Below, piece by piece: positions 6,261-14,062 of a DNA stretch of 47,204 bases. Origin of the DNA: Planctomycetales bacterium (GTDB taxonomy: Bacteria > 4484-113); contig JAUWGS010000017.1 in NCBI GenBank assembly GCA_030606285.1, positions 1 to 47,204 on the forward strand. Reading direction: 5' to 3'. The position numbers and the translations under genes are program-made. The stretch's first letter is position 1. The number at the start of each line of letters is the position of its first letter. Under the pieces are notes generated by a model. That model worked only from the letters and a program-made list of their open reading frames with translations. It was not told where the DNA came from and did not search any database.

Positions 6261-9149
6261 ATGACAATCCGCAGCATCCTTCGGGTGATTGCACTCACAA
6301 TCGTCGTCTGCGCGTTCGCACTCGTGCTCAACACGTGCGGTGGTGGACGCAAAGGATCGGTAGTCCAGGGCTTAAGCCCTGGCTCTTCGCAAGACAGCAA
6401 GACCAGCCCTGAAGGGCTGGACTACCCGATTGAAGTTTCGCTGGACGAAGCGCTGGCCGAACTCGCCGCGTATCCAACGCCGGATGGCGTTGATGCAGAG
6501 CTATTCGCGCAACTCAAGGCCGCGCTCGGGGAGGCGCTTCACGAACAATGGGGAGCGTCGACCTCTAGGTCGGGCGTTTCGTGCGAATTCGTTGGGTCGC
6601 CCGGTCTGGAGACCGACAGTCCCCGGGGAATGGGCAAATTCGTCTCCACGCCGCCGACCGGCGAAGCCAACCGGGTGGACGACCTCGCAATCATCGACAA
6701 TGGCGGAGGCACCTACACGCTTTCGTGGCATTATAAAAACCTCGGCGACTACGACCAGAACGGCACCGTCGGCATCTCCGACATCACGCCGCTTGCGATG
6801 CACTACGGCGAGACCTACGAGCCCACCGACGTAAACTGCCTCCTTGCTGTCATTGACGGCAGCGGGAATGGTACTGTCGACATCGCGGATATCACGCCGA
6901 TTGCGATGAATTATGCTGTGGATGTTGCATCCTACAGCGTACGTAGTTCCGCTCACGAATGGGGAGCCTATACGGAAATAGACGCGATAGGTTTCGAAGA
7001 GGCTACTGGCGGCGATGTCGGGAGGAAAATTCTTGAGCTGCCATTGGTTCCGGAACTCGGCACCTGGTATCGCGTAGTGCCGCAGGACGCCGCTTGGAAT
7101 GAGGGTGTCGTCAGCGAAGCCGTGCAGTACTTGGGAGAGATCCCTCCGGAGGTGATATATGTCTCACCATTGTCTGGGACTGTGGGCAGTGAAGCAACGT
7201 TCTCAGCCGTAGTGACCGGTGCTACTCCGATGACATACGCCTGGGATTTCGGTGGCGGGGCCGAGCCTAACACTAGCGATGAAGAGAGCCCAAGAGTCAC
7301 TCTCGGCATTGCTGGTGAATACAGCTGTTCGCTGAATGTGTTGAACGCTTATGGTGAGGACTTGTACGAGTTCGCACTGACGATAACATCTGAAACCACC
7401 TATGTCGTTTCAGGCACGGTGAGCAAAGCCGACGGTGGTAGCCTAAGCGGAGTCCTGGTTTCGCTTGATGGCGTGTCATCTGTGGCGACAGAACCCAGCG
7501 GCTACTTCGAGTTCACCGGAGTCATAGGTGGAGCCCACACACTTACGCCGAGCCTGGGGAACTGGACCTTCACTCCTCCCATCAGAGACGTGAACGTCGA
7601 ATATGCCAATGTCACAGGTCAAGACTTCACGGCCTACTCTCCCCCTGTTGCTGACTTGGTGGCAGATCCCGCGAGCGGGGAAGCACCGCTCCTAGTGGAC
7701 TTTGACGCGAGCGCAAGTCACGACCCAGATGGTGGTTCAATCGTGAAGTATGAATGGGACTGGGAAGGCGATGGTACATACGATTACGACTCGGGCACTG
7801 ATGCCACGGTGCAGCATACCTACGAAAGCGGAGGACTGTACACAGCAACGGTGCGTGTCACCGACAACGAAGCCGCTGCCGCAACTGCCACGACGAGCAC
7901 AATCGTTACCGTAACCGGGACTGCTTGGGTGCATACGTGGGGAGGGAATAGCGATGACCGAGCCAAAGGGGTCGTGTCTGATGACAGTGGGAATGTATAC
8001 GTGGCGGGATGGACTAGGAGCTTCGGCCTAGGGCCCGCATCGATTCTTCTCTTGAAGTATGACGCTGCCGGGAACATGCTATGGAGCAAGACATGGGGCG
8101 GGACAGGCGACGAAGTGGCAAAAGCGCTATTCTTAGACAGTGCAGGCAACTTGTACTTAGCGGGGGCCACTTCCAGTTTCGGGGCTGGCGACAGTGATGT
8201 CGTTCTCCTTAAGTACGATTCTAATGGGAACATCTTATGGCAGAGAACCTGGGGTGGTAGCGGATCTGAGGGTGCAGACGCACTCATCATCGATAGTCTG
8301 GATAACATCTACGTCGCAGGTATGACCAGGAGTTTTGGCACAGGCGAGCCGGATGTTGCCCTCCTGAAGTACGACTCAAACGGTAACCTGCTCTGGCAAA
8401 GAGTATGGGACAAGGGCGACATCGACTACGCCACATCACTAGCTGTTGATGACGATGGAAACCTGTACGTGTGTGGGAATACATACTCCTTCGGTGCAGG
8501 CGAGGGGGACGCTCTGGTTCTCAAGTATGACTCTTCAGGAAACCTAGTCTGGGATAGGACTTGGGGTGGCAGCGACAACGACTTCGCGTACGGAGCGGCT
8601 ATTGACGAGTCTGGTAATCTGCTTGTCACGGGAAACACACGGAACGTTGCAGAAGCAGCGATAGCTGCCTTCCTCCTGAAGTACAGCCCCGCTGGTGACC
8701 TGATATCGGAATTCACTTGTAGCGAAGGCTCCAACTACCAACCTGGAGCTATAACGGTTGATGACAGCGGAAGGGTCTATCTTGCCGGAGCGAGCGTTGA
8801 TGGCTCTAACGTCGATGTGCTTTTCCTGGAATACGCCCCGGCAGGGGGCCTGACTTTGGCCAAGACTTGGGGAAGAAATCTAGATTACGAAGTAGCCCAT
8901 TCGCTCTTTGTGGATGGAAACGGAACACTGTATTTGGCTGGGGAATCCCCCACAGCCAACGGGTATTGGCAAGAGGCAACTCCAAGCGTCTGGTCATTCT
9001 CCGGTTCAAGTATGGTTCCTGATGGAACCACTTTCTTTCCCTTCGGAACAGAGACTCAGCCCACAGGCGCTGAGAGTTCACCCCTGGGTATAGAAGACAC
9101 CGGTGGTGGTGGAAAGGACGTCTTCGTCATGAAGTACGTTCCGGAGTAG
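6261..9149 (+). CDS. Lipoprotein A: N-terminal dockerin-like pair, PKD domains, seven-bladed propeller
   Basis: This 962-residue surface-type protein begins with a lipoprotein signal (FALVLNTCGGG, Cys26). A 22-residue insert encoded by a palindromic repeat follows at 34-55. Two dockerin-like calcium-loop repeats lie at about 160-220 (DQNGTVGISDITPLAM and GNGTVDIADITPIAM). Then come an Ig/PKD-like domain at about 294-378, a carboxypeptidase-regulatory-like fold at 382-460, a PKD domain at 461-550, and seven copies of an SBBP-type propeller repeat (GNLYLAG...LLKYDSNGNILW) at 555-962. I chose the ATG at 6261 for its strong AGAAGGAGA site and because the signal peptide starts there. It is paralogous to 14063-15946 and 46625 onward. 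Its ligand is unknown; no cohesin partner is seen. Confidence 0.82.
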   Translation: MTIRSILRVIALTIVVCAFALVLNTCGGGRKGSVVQGLSPGSSQDSKTSPEGLDYPIEVSLDEALAELAAYPTPDGVDAELFAQLKAALGEALHEQWGASTSRSGVSCEFVGSPGLETDSPRGMGKFVSTPPTGEANRVDDLAIIDNGGGTYTLSWHYKNLGDYDQNGTVGISDITPLAMHYGETYEPTDVNCLLAVIDGSGNGTVDIADITPIAMNYAVDVASYSVRSSAHEWGAYTEIDAIGFEEATGGDVGRKILELPLVPELGTWYRVVPQDAAWNEGVVSEAVQYLGEIPPEVIYVSPLSGTVGSEATFSAVVTGATPMTYAWDFGGGAEPNTSDEESPRVTLGIAGEYSCSLNVLNAYGEDLYEFALTITSETTYVVSGTVSKADGGSLSGVLVSLDGVSSVATEPSGYFEFTGVIGGAHTLTPSLGNWTFTPPIRDVNVEYANVTGQDFTAYSPPVADLVADPASGEAPLLVDFDASASHDPDGGSIVKYEWDWEGDGTYDYDSGTDATVQHTYESGGLYTATVRVTDNEAAAATATTSTIVTVTGTAWVHTWGGNSDDRAKGVVSDDSGNVYVAGWTRSFGLGPASILLLKYDAAGNMLWSKTWGGTGDEVAKALFLDSAGNLYLAGATSSFGAGDSDVVLLKYDSNGNILWQRTWGGSGSEGADALIIDSLDNIYVAGMTRSFGTGEPDVALLKYDSNGNLLWQRVWDKGDIDYATSLAVDDDGNLYVCGNTYSFGAGEGDALVLKYDSSGNLVWDRTWGGSDNDFAYGAAIDESGNLLVTGNTRNVAEAAIAAFLLKYSPAGDLISEFTCSEGSNYQPGAITVDDSGRVYLAGASVDGSNVDVLFLEYAPAGGLTLAKTWGRNLDYEVAHSLFVDGNGTLYLAGESPTANGYWQEATPSVWSFSGSSMVPDGTTFFPFGTETQPTGAESSPLGIEDTGGGGKDVFVMKYVPE
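6360..6425. repeat. 66-bp two-hairpin element inserted in frame in lipoprotein A
   Basis: The unit opens GTAGTCCAG and closes with its inverse CTGGACTAC. Inside are the hairpins CCAGGGCTTAAGCCCTGG and CCAGCCCTGAAGGGCTGG. The plan matches the intergenic two-hairpin elements, with a different sequence. Its 66 bp are exactly 22 codons, so the reading frame is kept. It lies in the linker just after the lipobox. Confidence 0.75.
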
Positions 9150-9207
9150 GTTACGGATTGGCCTCAAGTTCGCCATATATTACTAAGAGCGAGTAGCGAG
9201 GGGGGAA

Positions 9208-9278
9208 CTGTAGGGCGGCCATTTATGGCCACCGTCCTGAGAGGCATCCGAGCAAGAGCCGGGCTGGTGAGCCCGGCG
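9208..9278. repeat. Hybrid two-hairpin element
   Basis: The left half is the GGCGGCCATTTATGGCCACC hairpin with the CTGTAGG end and the tcctgagaggcatccgag spacer also seen at 10874-10951. The right half is the GCCGGGCTGGTGAGCCCGGC hairpin of another family. The terminal inverted repeat is therefore lost on the right. This looks like a recombinant between families. Confidence 0.6.
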
Positions 9279-9294
9279 TACTCATTGGGGAGTC

Positions 9295-9354
9295 GTAGGG
9301 CAATTCGTGAATTGCCCCTACAAGAAGGCGGGGCGCGGAGACCCCGCCCTACAG
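9295..9354. repeat. Two adjacent hairpin repeats at the 3' end of the FAD oxidase gene
   Basis: A GGGCAATTC hairpin (9295-9321) is followed by GGCGGGGCGCGGAGACCCCGCC and ctacag (9327-9354). The second unit supplies the stop codon of the leftward FAD oxidase gene: the TAG at 9351-9349 is part of its ctgtagggcgggg end. It could also serve as a hairpin downstream of that gene. Confidence 0.65.
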
Positions 9355-10773
9355 GGGGAAGATCTTTCCGGGATTGAGGATGCCGGTGGGGTCGAAGGCG
9401 CGCTTGAGGTCTTTCATCAGTCTTATCTCAACGGGCGATAGCTCGATGGCGAGATACTTGCGCTTCGTCAGCCCGATGCCGTGCTCGGCGGAGAGGCTTC
9501 CTTTGAGCGATACCGCCAGCTTAAACATCTGCCCCACCAGCTTCTCGACGGTCGGAATGCGCGGATCGTCCTGGCCGTTGAACATGAACGTTACGTGCAG
9601 CGTGCCGTCGCCGATGTGCCCGTAGACCACCGGCGCGTCGGGATAGTCTTTGACGATTTCCTTCAGCCCGCGCACGAACTCCAGGCACTTGTTGCGCGGC
9701 ACCGAGATGTCTTCAGAAATCTTGTAATCTCCGAGATGGAAGGCCGCCGGCGACACGGAGTCGCGCACGTCCCACAGCGCCGCCCGCTCAGTTTCGTCAA
9801 ACGCCGTTTCCACCGAGAGCGGCGAGCGCGCCTTGCATACATCCATCATCTTCGCAAGCTGCTCCCGCACGTCATCCTCAGATGGACCGTCCGCTTCAAG
9901 CAGCAGCGCGGCGTTCGCTTCAGGCTTCAGTTGCGGTAGGTCGCGGTAGTTGCGCAGGCAACGAAGCGTCTCGTCGTTCATAAACTCCATCGCGCGCGGC
10001 ATTAGCGGCGCGGCAACGATATCCTGCGCCGCCGCCAGCGCATCTTCGTCTAAGGAAAACAGCGCCAGCACCGTGCCGATTTCCACCGGCATGGGGATGA
10101 GCCTAAGCGTCGCTTCGAGCATCACTGCCAGCGTGCCCTCGCTGCCCACCATCAGCCGCGCAATATCGTATCCCGTGACGTTTTTCACCGCGTGCGAGCC
10201 GGTGGTGAACACTTCGCCCGAAGGCAGCACGCATTTCATCGCCAGCATGTAGTCGCGGGTCACCCCGTACTTGTAGGCGCGCATGCCGCCTGCGTTCTCC
10301 ATAATGTTTCCGCCAAGCGTGGAGTAATCCGCGCTGCCGGGACTTGGCGGGTAGAACAAGCCGTGCTTCGCAACCTCGCGGTCTAGGTCGCCGCAGACGA
10401 CGCCCGACTCAACTGTCGCCGTCAGATTGCCGGTGTCAACTTCGACGATCCGGTTGAGCCGCGTAAGGTTGAGCACCACGCCGCGCTCCGTCGGCACCGC
10501 GCCGCCGGTAAGTCCGCTGCCGGAGCCGCGAGCGTAAAGCGGGATGCCGTGCTTCCCCGCGAGTCCGACGGTGGATACCGCTTCGTCTTGCGTTGCAGGC
10601 GTGACCACGACCTCGGCCTGCCCCTGCTGCTTGCTGCCGTCGAAACTGTACATCAAACGGTCGGCAGCCGCAGTCGAGATGCTTTCAGCCTGAAGCGCCG
10701 ACTTCAGTTCGTCGTAGAAGACGCGAATCCTGTCGGCGAAGTTTTCGGAAGTGTAATCTGCGGGCTGCTCCAT
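9349..10773 (-). CDS. glcD: FAD-linked oxidase, glycolate oxidase subunit GlcD type
   Basis: This 474-residue flavoprotein should oxidise a 2-hydroxy acid such as glycolate or D-lactate. The FAD-binding domain (about 40-215) has GSGSGLTGGAVP, LGGNIMENAGGMRAYKYG and GSEGTLAV. The C-terminal oxidase domain carries VYGHIGDGTLHV near 390 and AEHGIGLTKRKY near 436, then the family ending FDPTGILNPGKIFP. No glcE or glcF gene is adjacent, so it may be a stand-alone D-lactate or glycolate dehydrogenase of the GlcD family. Its ATG lies 12 nt after an extended -10 box, with no Shine-Dalgarno site. The last codon and stop (CTG TAG) are the edge of a hairpin repeat, so the C-terminus was probably set by repeat insertion. 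Confidence 0.9.
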   Translation of the reverse strand: MEQPADYTSENFADRIRVFYDELKSALQAESISTAAADRLMYSFDGSKQQGQAEVVVTPATQDEAVSTVGLAGKHGIPLYARGSGSGLTGGAVPTERGVVLNLTRLNRIVEVDTGNLTATVESGVVCGDLDREVAKHGLFYPPSPGSADYSTLGGNIMENAGGMRAYKYGVTRDYMLAMKCVLPSGEVFTTGSHAVKNVTGYDIARLMVGSEGTLAVMLEATLRLIPMPVEIGTVLALFSLDEDALAAAQDIVAAPLMPRAMEFMNDETLRCLRNYRDLPQLKPEANAALLLEADGPSEDDVREQLAKMMDVCKARSPLSVETAFDETERAALWDVRDSVSPAAFHLGDYKISEDISVPRNKCLEFVRGLKEIVKDYPDAPVVYGHIGDGTLHVTFMFNGQDDPRIPTVEKLVGQMFKLAVSLKGSLSAEHGIGLTKRKYLAIELSPVEIRLMKDLKRAFDPTGILNPGKIFPL

Positions 10774-10785
10774 ACTTCACTTTGC

Positions 10786-10794
10786 ATTATATCA
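10786..10794 (-). promoter_or_regulatory. Extended -10 promoter of the FAD oxidase gene
   Basis: TGA-TATAAT on the minus strand, 12 nt before the ATG at 10773, giving an untranslated leader of about five bases. Confidence 0.6.
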
Positions 10795-10848
10795 GAGCGT
10801 TGAGGGGGAAGTAGGAAGTAGCCGGTAGCCAGTAGCCAGGGCAGACAA

Positions 10849-10872
10849 GTAGGGGCACGGCACGCCGTGCCC
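10849..10872. repeat. REP-like palindrome (GGGCACRGC family)
   Basis: GGGGCACGGCACGCCGTGCCC is a variant of GGGCACAGCATGCTGTGCCC, the palindrome associated with the RAYT gene at 41 kb. It directly abuts the two-hairpin element at 10874. Confidence 0.65.
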
Positions 10873-10873
10873 G

Positions 10874-10951
10874 CTGTAGGGCGGTCATTTATGGCCGCCG
10901 TCCTGAGAGGTATCCGAGGAAGAGCGGCGGGGATGAATCCCCGCCCTACAG
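10874..10951. repeat. Two-hairpin mini-element, copy 3
   Basis: A 78-bp copy with the CTGTAGGGCGG / CCGCCCTACAG ends, the two standard hairpins (first arm with one T change) and the spacer gtcctgagaggtatccgagg, which is nearly that of the hybrid copy at 9208. Confidence 0.8.
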
Positions 10952-10987
10952 AAGAAGGCGCAGTATTCCGCGCATTCTGAGACAGTT

Positions 10988-11016
10988 TTGACACACGGAT
11001 ACGTCTGGCCTACAAT
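10988..11016 (+). promoter_or_regulatory. Sigma-70-type promoter of the fur-family gene
   Basis: A perfect TTGACA (10988-10993), a 17-bp spacer and TACAAT (11011-11016). The GTG start is 7 nt further on, so transcription should begin at or one base from the start codon. The TTG inside the -35 box is in frame but is not a plausible start. Confidence 0.85.
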
Positions 11017-11023
11017 TGCCCCA

Positions 11024-11470
11024 GTGAGCACGGCCCGAGACATCTTCCTGGAACATTTGCGCCGCAAGGGGTTGAAAGTAACGCGGCCCCGGCTGAGGAT
11101 ACTGGAGACGGTGCTCGGCCGCGAACGCTTCCACTTCACCGCTGATGATCTGGTCGGCATAGTGAATGAGACCACGCGCCGGAAGGTTTCCCGCTCAACG
11201 GTTTATCGGACGCTTGACCTACTCGAAGAATGCCACATAGTCCGCAAGGAACGGATTCAAGAGGGATTCAATTGCTATGAGAAGGCTGTCGGCGCGGAAC
11301 ACCACGACCATATGATATGCCGTGAATGCGGACGCATCATCGAGTTCCACTCGCAGCAACTCGAACAGATTCAGGACTCGGTCTGCCACGAGCATAGCTT
11401 CACTCCCGAGCGGCACGTGCTGCACATCTTCGGTGTCTGCCGCCGGTGCGCAAAGAAGAAAAAGGACTAG
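11024..11470 (+). CDS. fur: Fur-family metal-responsive transcription regulator
   Basis: This 148-residue protein has the N-terminal winged helix of the Fur family (RPRLRILETVL and SRSTVYRTLDLLEE) and the C-terminal metal-binding dimerisation domain. The latter shows HHDHMICRECG (about residue 89 on), IEFHSQQLEQIQ, and a second CxxC in FGVCRRCAKK, so both structural zinc CxxC pairs are present. It should repress iron-uptake or oxidative-stress genes; Fur, Zur and PerR cannot be separated by eye. I chose GTG 11024 because the promoter upstream is ideal and leaves no room for a longer protein; the message looks leaderless. It is convergent with HypF, and the two stop codons share one CTAG. Confidence 0.88.
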   Translation: MSTARDIFLEHLRRKGLKVTRPRLRILETVLGRERFHFTADDLVGIVNETTRRKVSRSTVYRTLDLLEECHIVRKERIQEGFNCYEKAVGAEHHDHMICRECGRIIEFHSQQLEQIQDSVCHEHSFTPERHVLHIFGVCRRCAKKKKD

Positions 11471-13893
11471 GTGCGGTGAGCCAGGCCGTGCGCAAGCTGA
11501 CCCAGCGAAATCCCGGCGTCGTTCATTGGCACGCCGCTGTGGGTGAACACCTGCAAACCTGAGTTCTCAAGGTGCTCTACGAGTCCTTCGAAGAACAGCG
11601 CGTTCTGGAAACACCCGCCACTTAATACCACCTGCGTTACACTCTCACGCTCGGCGATTTGGGCTGCCATCCCGCCATAGGCTTCAACCAGTCCCTGAGT
11701 GAATCCCCGCGAAAGTTTGCAGCATACTTCAGGTAGCGTGAGCGATGGATCTTGCGGCGAGTACTCCTCGGGCAGTGACAGGAGCGCAATATTCTCCCGC
11801 TGCAGCGCGTCGACAACGGCGCGCACTGTGGGTCGCCAGTCAATCACCAGGAGCCCTCGTTCTTGCTCCTGCTCTACTATCATAGGCAGTGCTTCGACCG
11901 CTTCGACACGGGACGCTGCTGTCTCCAGCTCGATCGCCGCCTGCGCCTCGTATGTGGCTTCCACGCAAATTCCCATGAGCGCTGAGAAGGCGTCAAAGAG
12001 CCTGCCCAGGGACGTGGAGGGCACGCAGTTGATGTTGCGCCGCAGCATCTCCGCAACCACCGGCACATCGGGCGCGAACGGCTTGTCTCTGAGATGCGCC
12101 AGGGCTTCATCCAGCAGGTTCGAATCAGTCTCGTTCAGGACTGCCAGTGCGAGCCGCCAAGTTTGCTCAATGGCGGACTCGCCTCCGGGCAACGCCAAAG
12201 TGCGCAAAGTACCCACACGACGGAACTCGGAGGCGTCGCCGAGAAGCACCTCCCCGCCCCACACTGCGCCATCGCTTCCATAGCCGGTGCCGTCCAGAGA
12301 GAGCGCCAGCACCCGGCCTTCCACGCCGCATTCAAGCGCAACAGAGGCCAGATGCGCATGATGATGCTGCATGTCTATAAACCGCGCACCACCGGTTTCA
12401 GCCTTCTGCATCGCCAGGCTCCGCGAGTAGTAGCCCGGATGGAGGTCGCCGACGATGGTGTCGGGCTGCTGCTGGAACACGCGCTTGAAGTGCTCGTAAG
12501 TGCGCCGATGAAACGCCTGCGCCGCCAGCGTTTCCTGGTCGCCCAGATGCGGGCCGATGACGGCAAACCGCCCCGCCTGCAGCGCGATAGTCGCCTTCAT
12601 ATCCGGCCCCCATCCCACAACACAACCTTCCGGCGTCGGCTCGCGCGGGTCGCGGGAGAGCGCAACAGGATACGGCGCATATCCTCGCCCCAGCCGGATT
12701 GCGCGCGCTTCGCCTCCCATCACCCGCACGATGGAATCATCCGAAGGCGCGATTATGCGGCGGTTGTGCATCAGGAAAGCGTCGGCAAGATGCGCCAGCC
12801 GGTCGAGTGCTTCATCGTTTTCGTAGACCAGCGGCTCCTCGGCAAGGTTCGCTGAAGTCATCACCAGGACTTCCAGCGTGTCAGTGCCGCCTGCCGATGG
12901 CTCGTCATGCTGCGTGTTGAACAGCAGCAGATGCAGCGGCGTGTAGGGAACCATCACTCCCAGCAAATCCGTGCGCGGCGCGACCATCGGCGAAAGCATG
13001 TACGGCGCATCTTCGCGCTTGCGTGCCAGGATGATGGGTGAAATCGGCGATGCCAGCAGCGCCATCTCTTTTTCGGAAAGCCGGGCAAGGTCGCGCAACA
13101 CGGCGAAATCCTTCGTCATTATCGCCAGGGGCTTGAACCGCGCCCGCCGCTTCCGTAGCCGCAACTCTTCCACCGCGCTTTCATTCAACGCATCGCAGGC
13201 CAGGTGGAATCCCCCAAGCCCCTTGATAGCGATGATGCCCCCCCGCCCCAGCATCTGCACTGTCCGCCGCACGGCTTCATCGCCCTCGGCAAGCACCTTG
13301 CCAGAACGGTCGGCCAGCCATACATACGGCCCGCACACGGGGCACGCGTTCGGCTGGGCATGGTAGCGGCGGTCTTCGGGATTCTCGTACTCGCGAAGGC
13401 AGTCCTCGCACATCTCAAACTCGCGCATCGTCGTGTTCGGACGGTCGTACGGCAGCGCTTCAATGATGGAGTACCGAGGCCCGCAGTTGGTGCAGTTGAT
13501 GAACGGGTAACGGTATCGCCGGTCGCCAGGGTCAAGCAATTCGCGCGCGCAGTCGGCGCATATGGCGGTGTCAGGCGAAATCAGCGTTATCTCGCCTTCT
13601 TCTTCTTCGCTGGGGCGAATATGGAAGCCGGCAAGACCCGCTGGCGGTAGAAGCTCCATGAAGCTTGAAGTAATGCGCGAAAGCGGCGGCGCTTCGTCGT
13701 GCATCCGGCGGAAGAATTTTCGGCAAGCCTCTTCCACGCCTTCAACTTCGCAGACCACGCCTGTTGTCGAGTTGAGCACCCAGCCGGCCAGGCCGAGTTC
13801 GGTTGCGAACCGGTGCAGTGTGGGACGGAAGCCCACTCCCTGCACGATTCCCGTGAAATAGCACCGTGCGCGGACTTTGCGAGGCTTTCCCAA
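11467..13893 (-). CDS. hypF: [NiFe]-hydrogenase maturation carbamoyltransferase HypF
   Basis: This 808-residue enzyme makes the carbamoyl group that becomes the cyanide ligands of the NiFe centre. Its order of domains is complete: acylphosphatase (about 7-95, GIVQGVGFRPTLHR), two zinc fingers (CADC...CTNCGPRYS and CEDC...CPVCGP, about 105-190), a YrdC-like domain (about 205-390) and the Kae1-like domain with QHHHAHLASVALE and SLDGTGYGSDG. The start is a TTG at 13893, 8 nt after an extended -10 (TGA-TATAAT), so it too looks leaderless. No hypA-E or hydrogenase structural genes are within the window, so its partners must be elsewhere. Confidence 0.93.
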   Translation of the reverse strand: MGKPRKVRARCYFTGIVQGVGFRPTLHRFATELGLAGWVLNSTTGVVCEVEGVEEACRKFFRRMHDEAPPLSRITSSFMELLPPAGLAGFHIRPSEEEEGEITLISPDTAICADCARELLDPGDRRYRYPFINCTNCGPRYSIIEALPYDRPNTTMREFEMCEDCLREYENPEDRRYHAQPNACPVCGPYVWLADRSGKVLAEGDEAVRRTVQMLGRGGIIAIKGLGGFHLACDALNESAVEELRLRKRRARFKPLAIMTKDFAVLRDLARLSEKEMALLASPISPIILARKREDAPYMLSPMVAPRTDLLGVMVPYTPLHLLLFNTQHDEPSAGGTDTLEVLVMTSANLAEEPLVYENDEALDRLAHLADAFLMHNRRIIAPSDDSIVRVMGGEARAIRLGRGYAPYPVALSRDPREPTPEGCVVGWGPDMKATIALQAGRFAVIGPHLGDQETLAAQAFHRRTYEHFKRVFQQQPDTIVGDLHPGYYSRSLAMQKAETGGARFIDMQHHHAHLASVALECGVEGRVLALSLDGTGYGSDGAVWGGEVLLGDASEFRRVGTLRTLALPGGESAIEQTWRLALAVLNETDSNLLDEALAHLRDKPFAPDVPVVAEMLRRNINCVPSTSLGRLFDAFSALMGICVEATYEAQAAIELETAASRVEAVEALPMIVEQEQERGLLVIDWRPTVRAVVDALQRENIALLSLPEEYSPQDPSLTLPEVCCKLSRGFTQGLVEAYGGMAAQIAERESVTQVVLSGGCFQNALFFEGLVEHLENSGLQVFTHSGVPMNDAGISLGQLAHGLAHRT

Positions 13894-13901
13894 GGCACTG
13901 G

Positions 13902-13910
13902 ATTATATCA
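13902..13910 (-). promoter_or_regulatory. Extended -10 promoter of hypF
   Basis: TGA-TATAAT on the minus strand, then 8 nt and the TTG start codon. There is no Shine-Dalgarno sequence. Confidence 0.65.
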
Positions 13911-13932
13911 GCCGGAAGCGGGCAGTCCCGCC

Positions 13933-13972
13933 GTCGCCCTTTGGCAGGCTCAGGACTGTGGCGGGCAAGCGT
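13933..13972. repeat. Imperfect CTTTGGC / GGCGGGC hairpin repeat
   Basis: cgccctttggcaggctcagg followed by actgtggcgggcaagcgtca resembles the family seen at 5939-5976 and 690-715. It sits between hypF and lipoprotein B. Confidence 0.4.
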
Positions 13973-14062
13973 CAGGATAAGTTTCATTATGGGTAGGCGT
14001 GATTTCCGGCTGCGCCTTCAGCAAACGCCCCATCCGAACTGACGACTGCGGGTTTTGCCCGC

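Noticed and set aside
10988-11023. N-terminal extension of the Fur protein from an in-frame TTG at 10988
   Set aside because: The TTG is part of a perfect -35 box, and the extension would be upstream of the predicted transcription start; the Fur family starts near the GTG at 11024.
12094-12855. 253-codon open frame on + inside hypF
   Set aside because: It is antisense to a well-conserved HypF region; long antisense frames are expected in GC-rich genes. The same applies to 3962-4486, 14996-15625 and 25390-26220.
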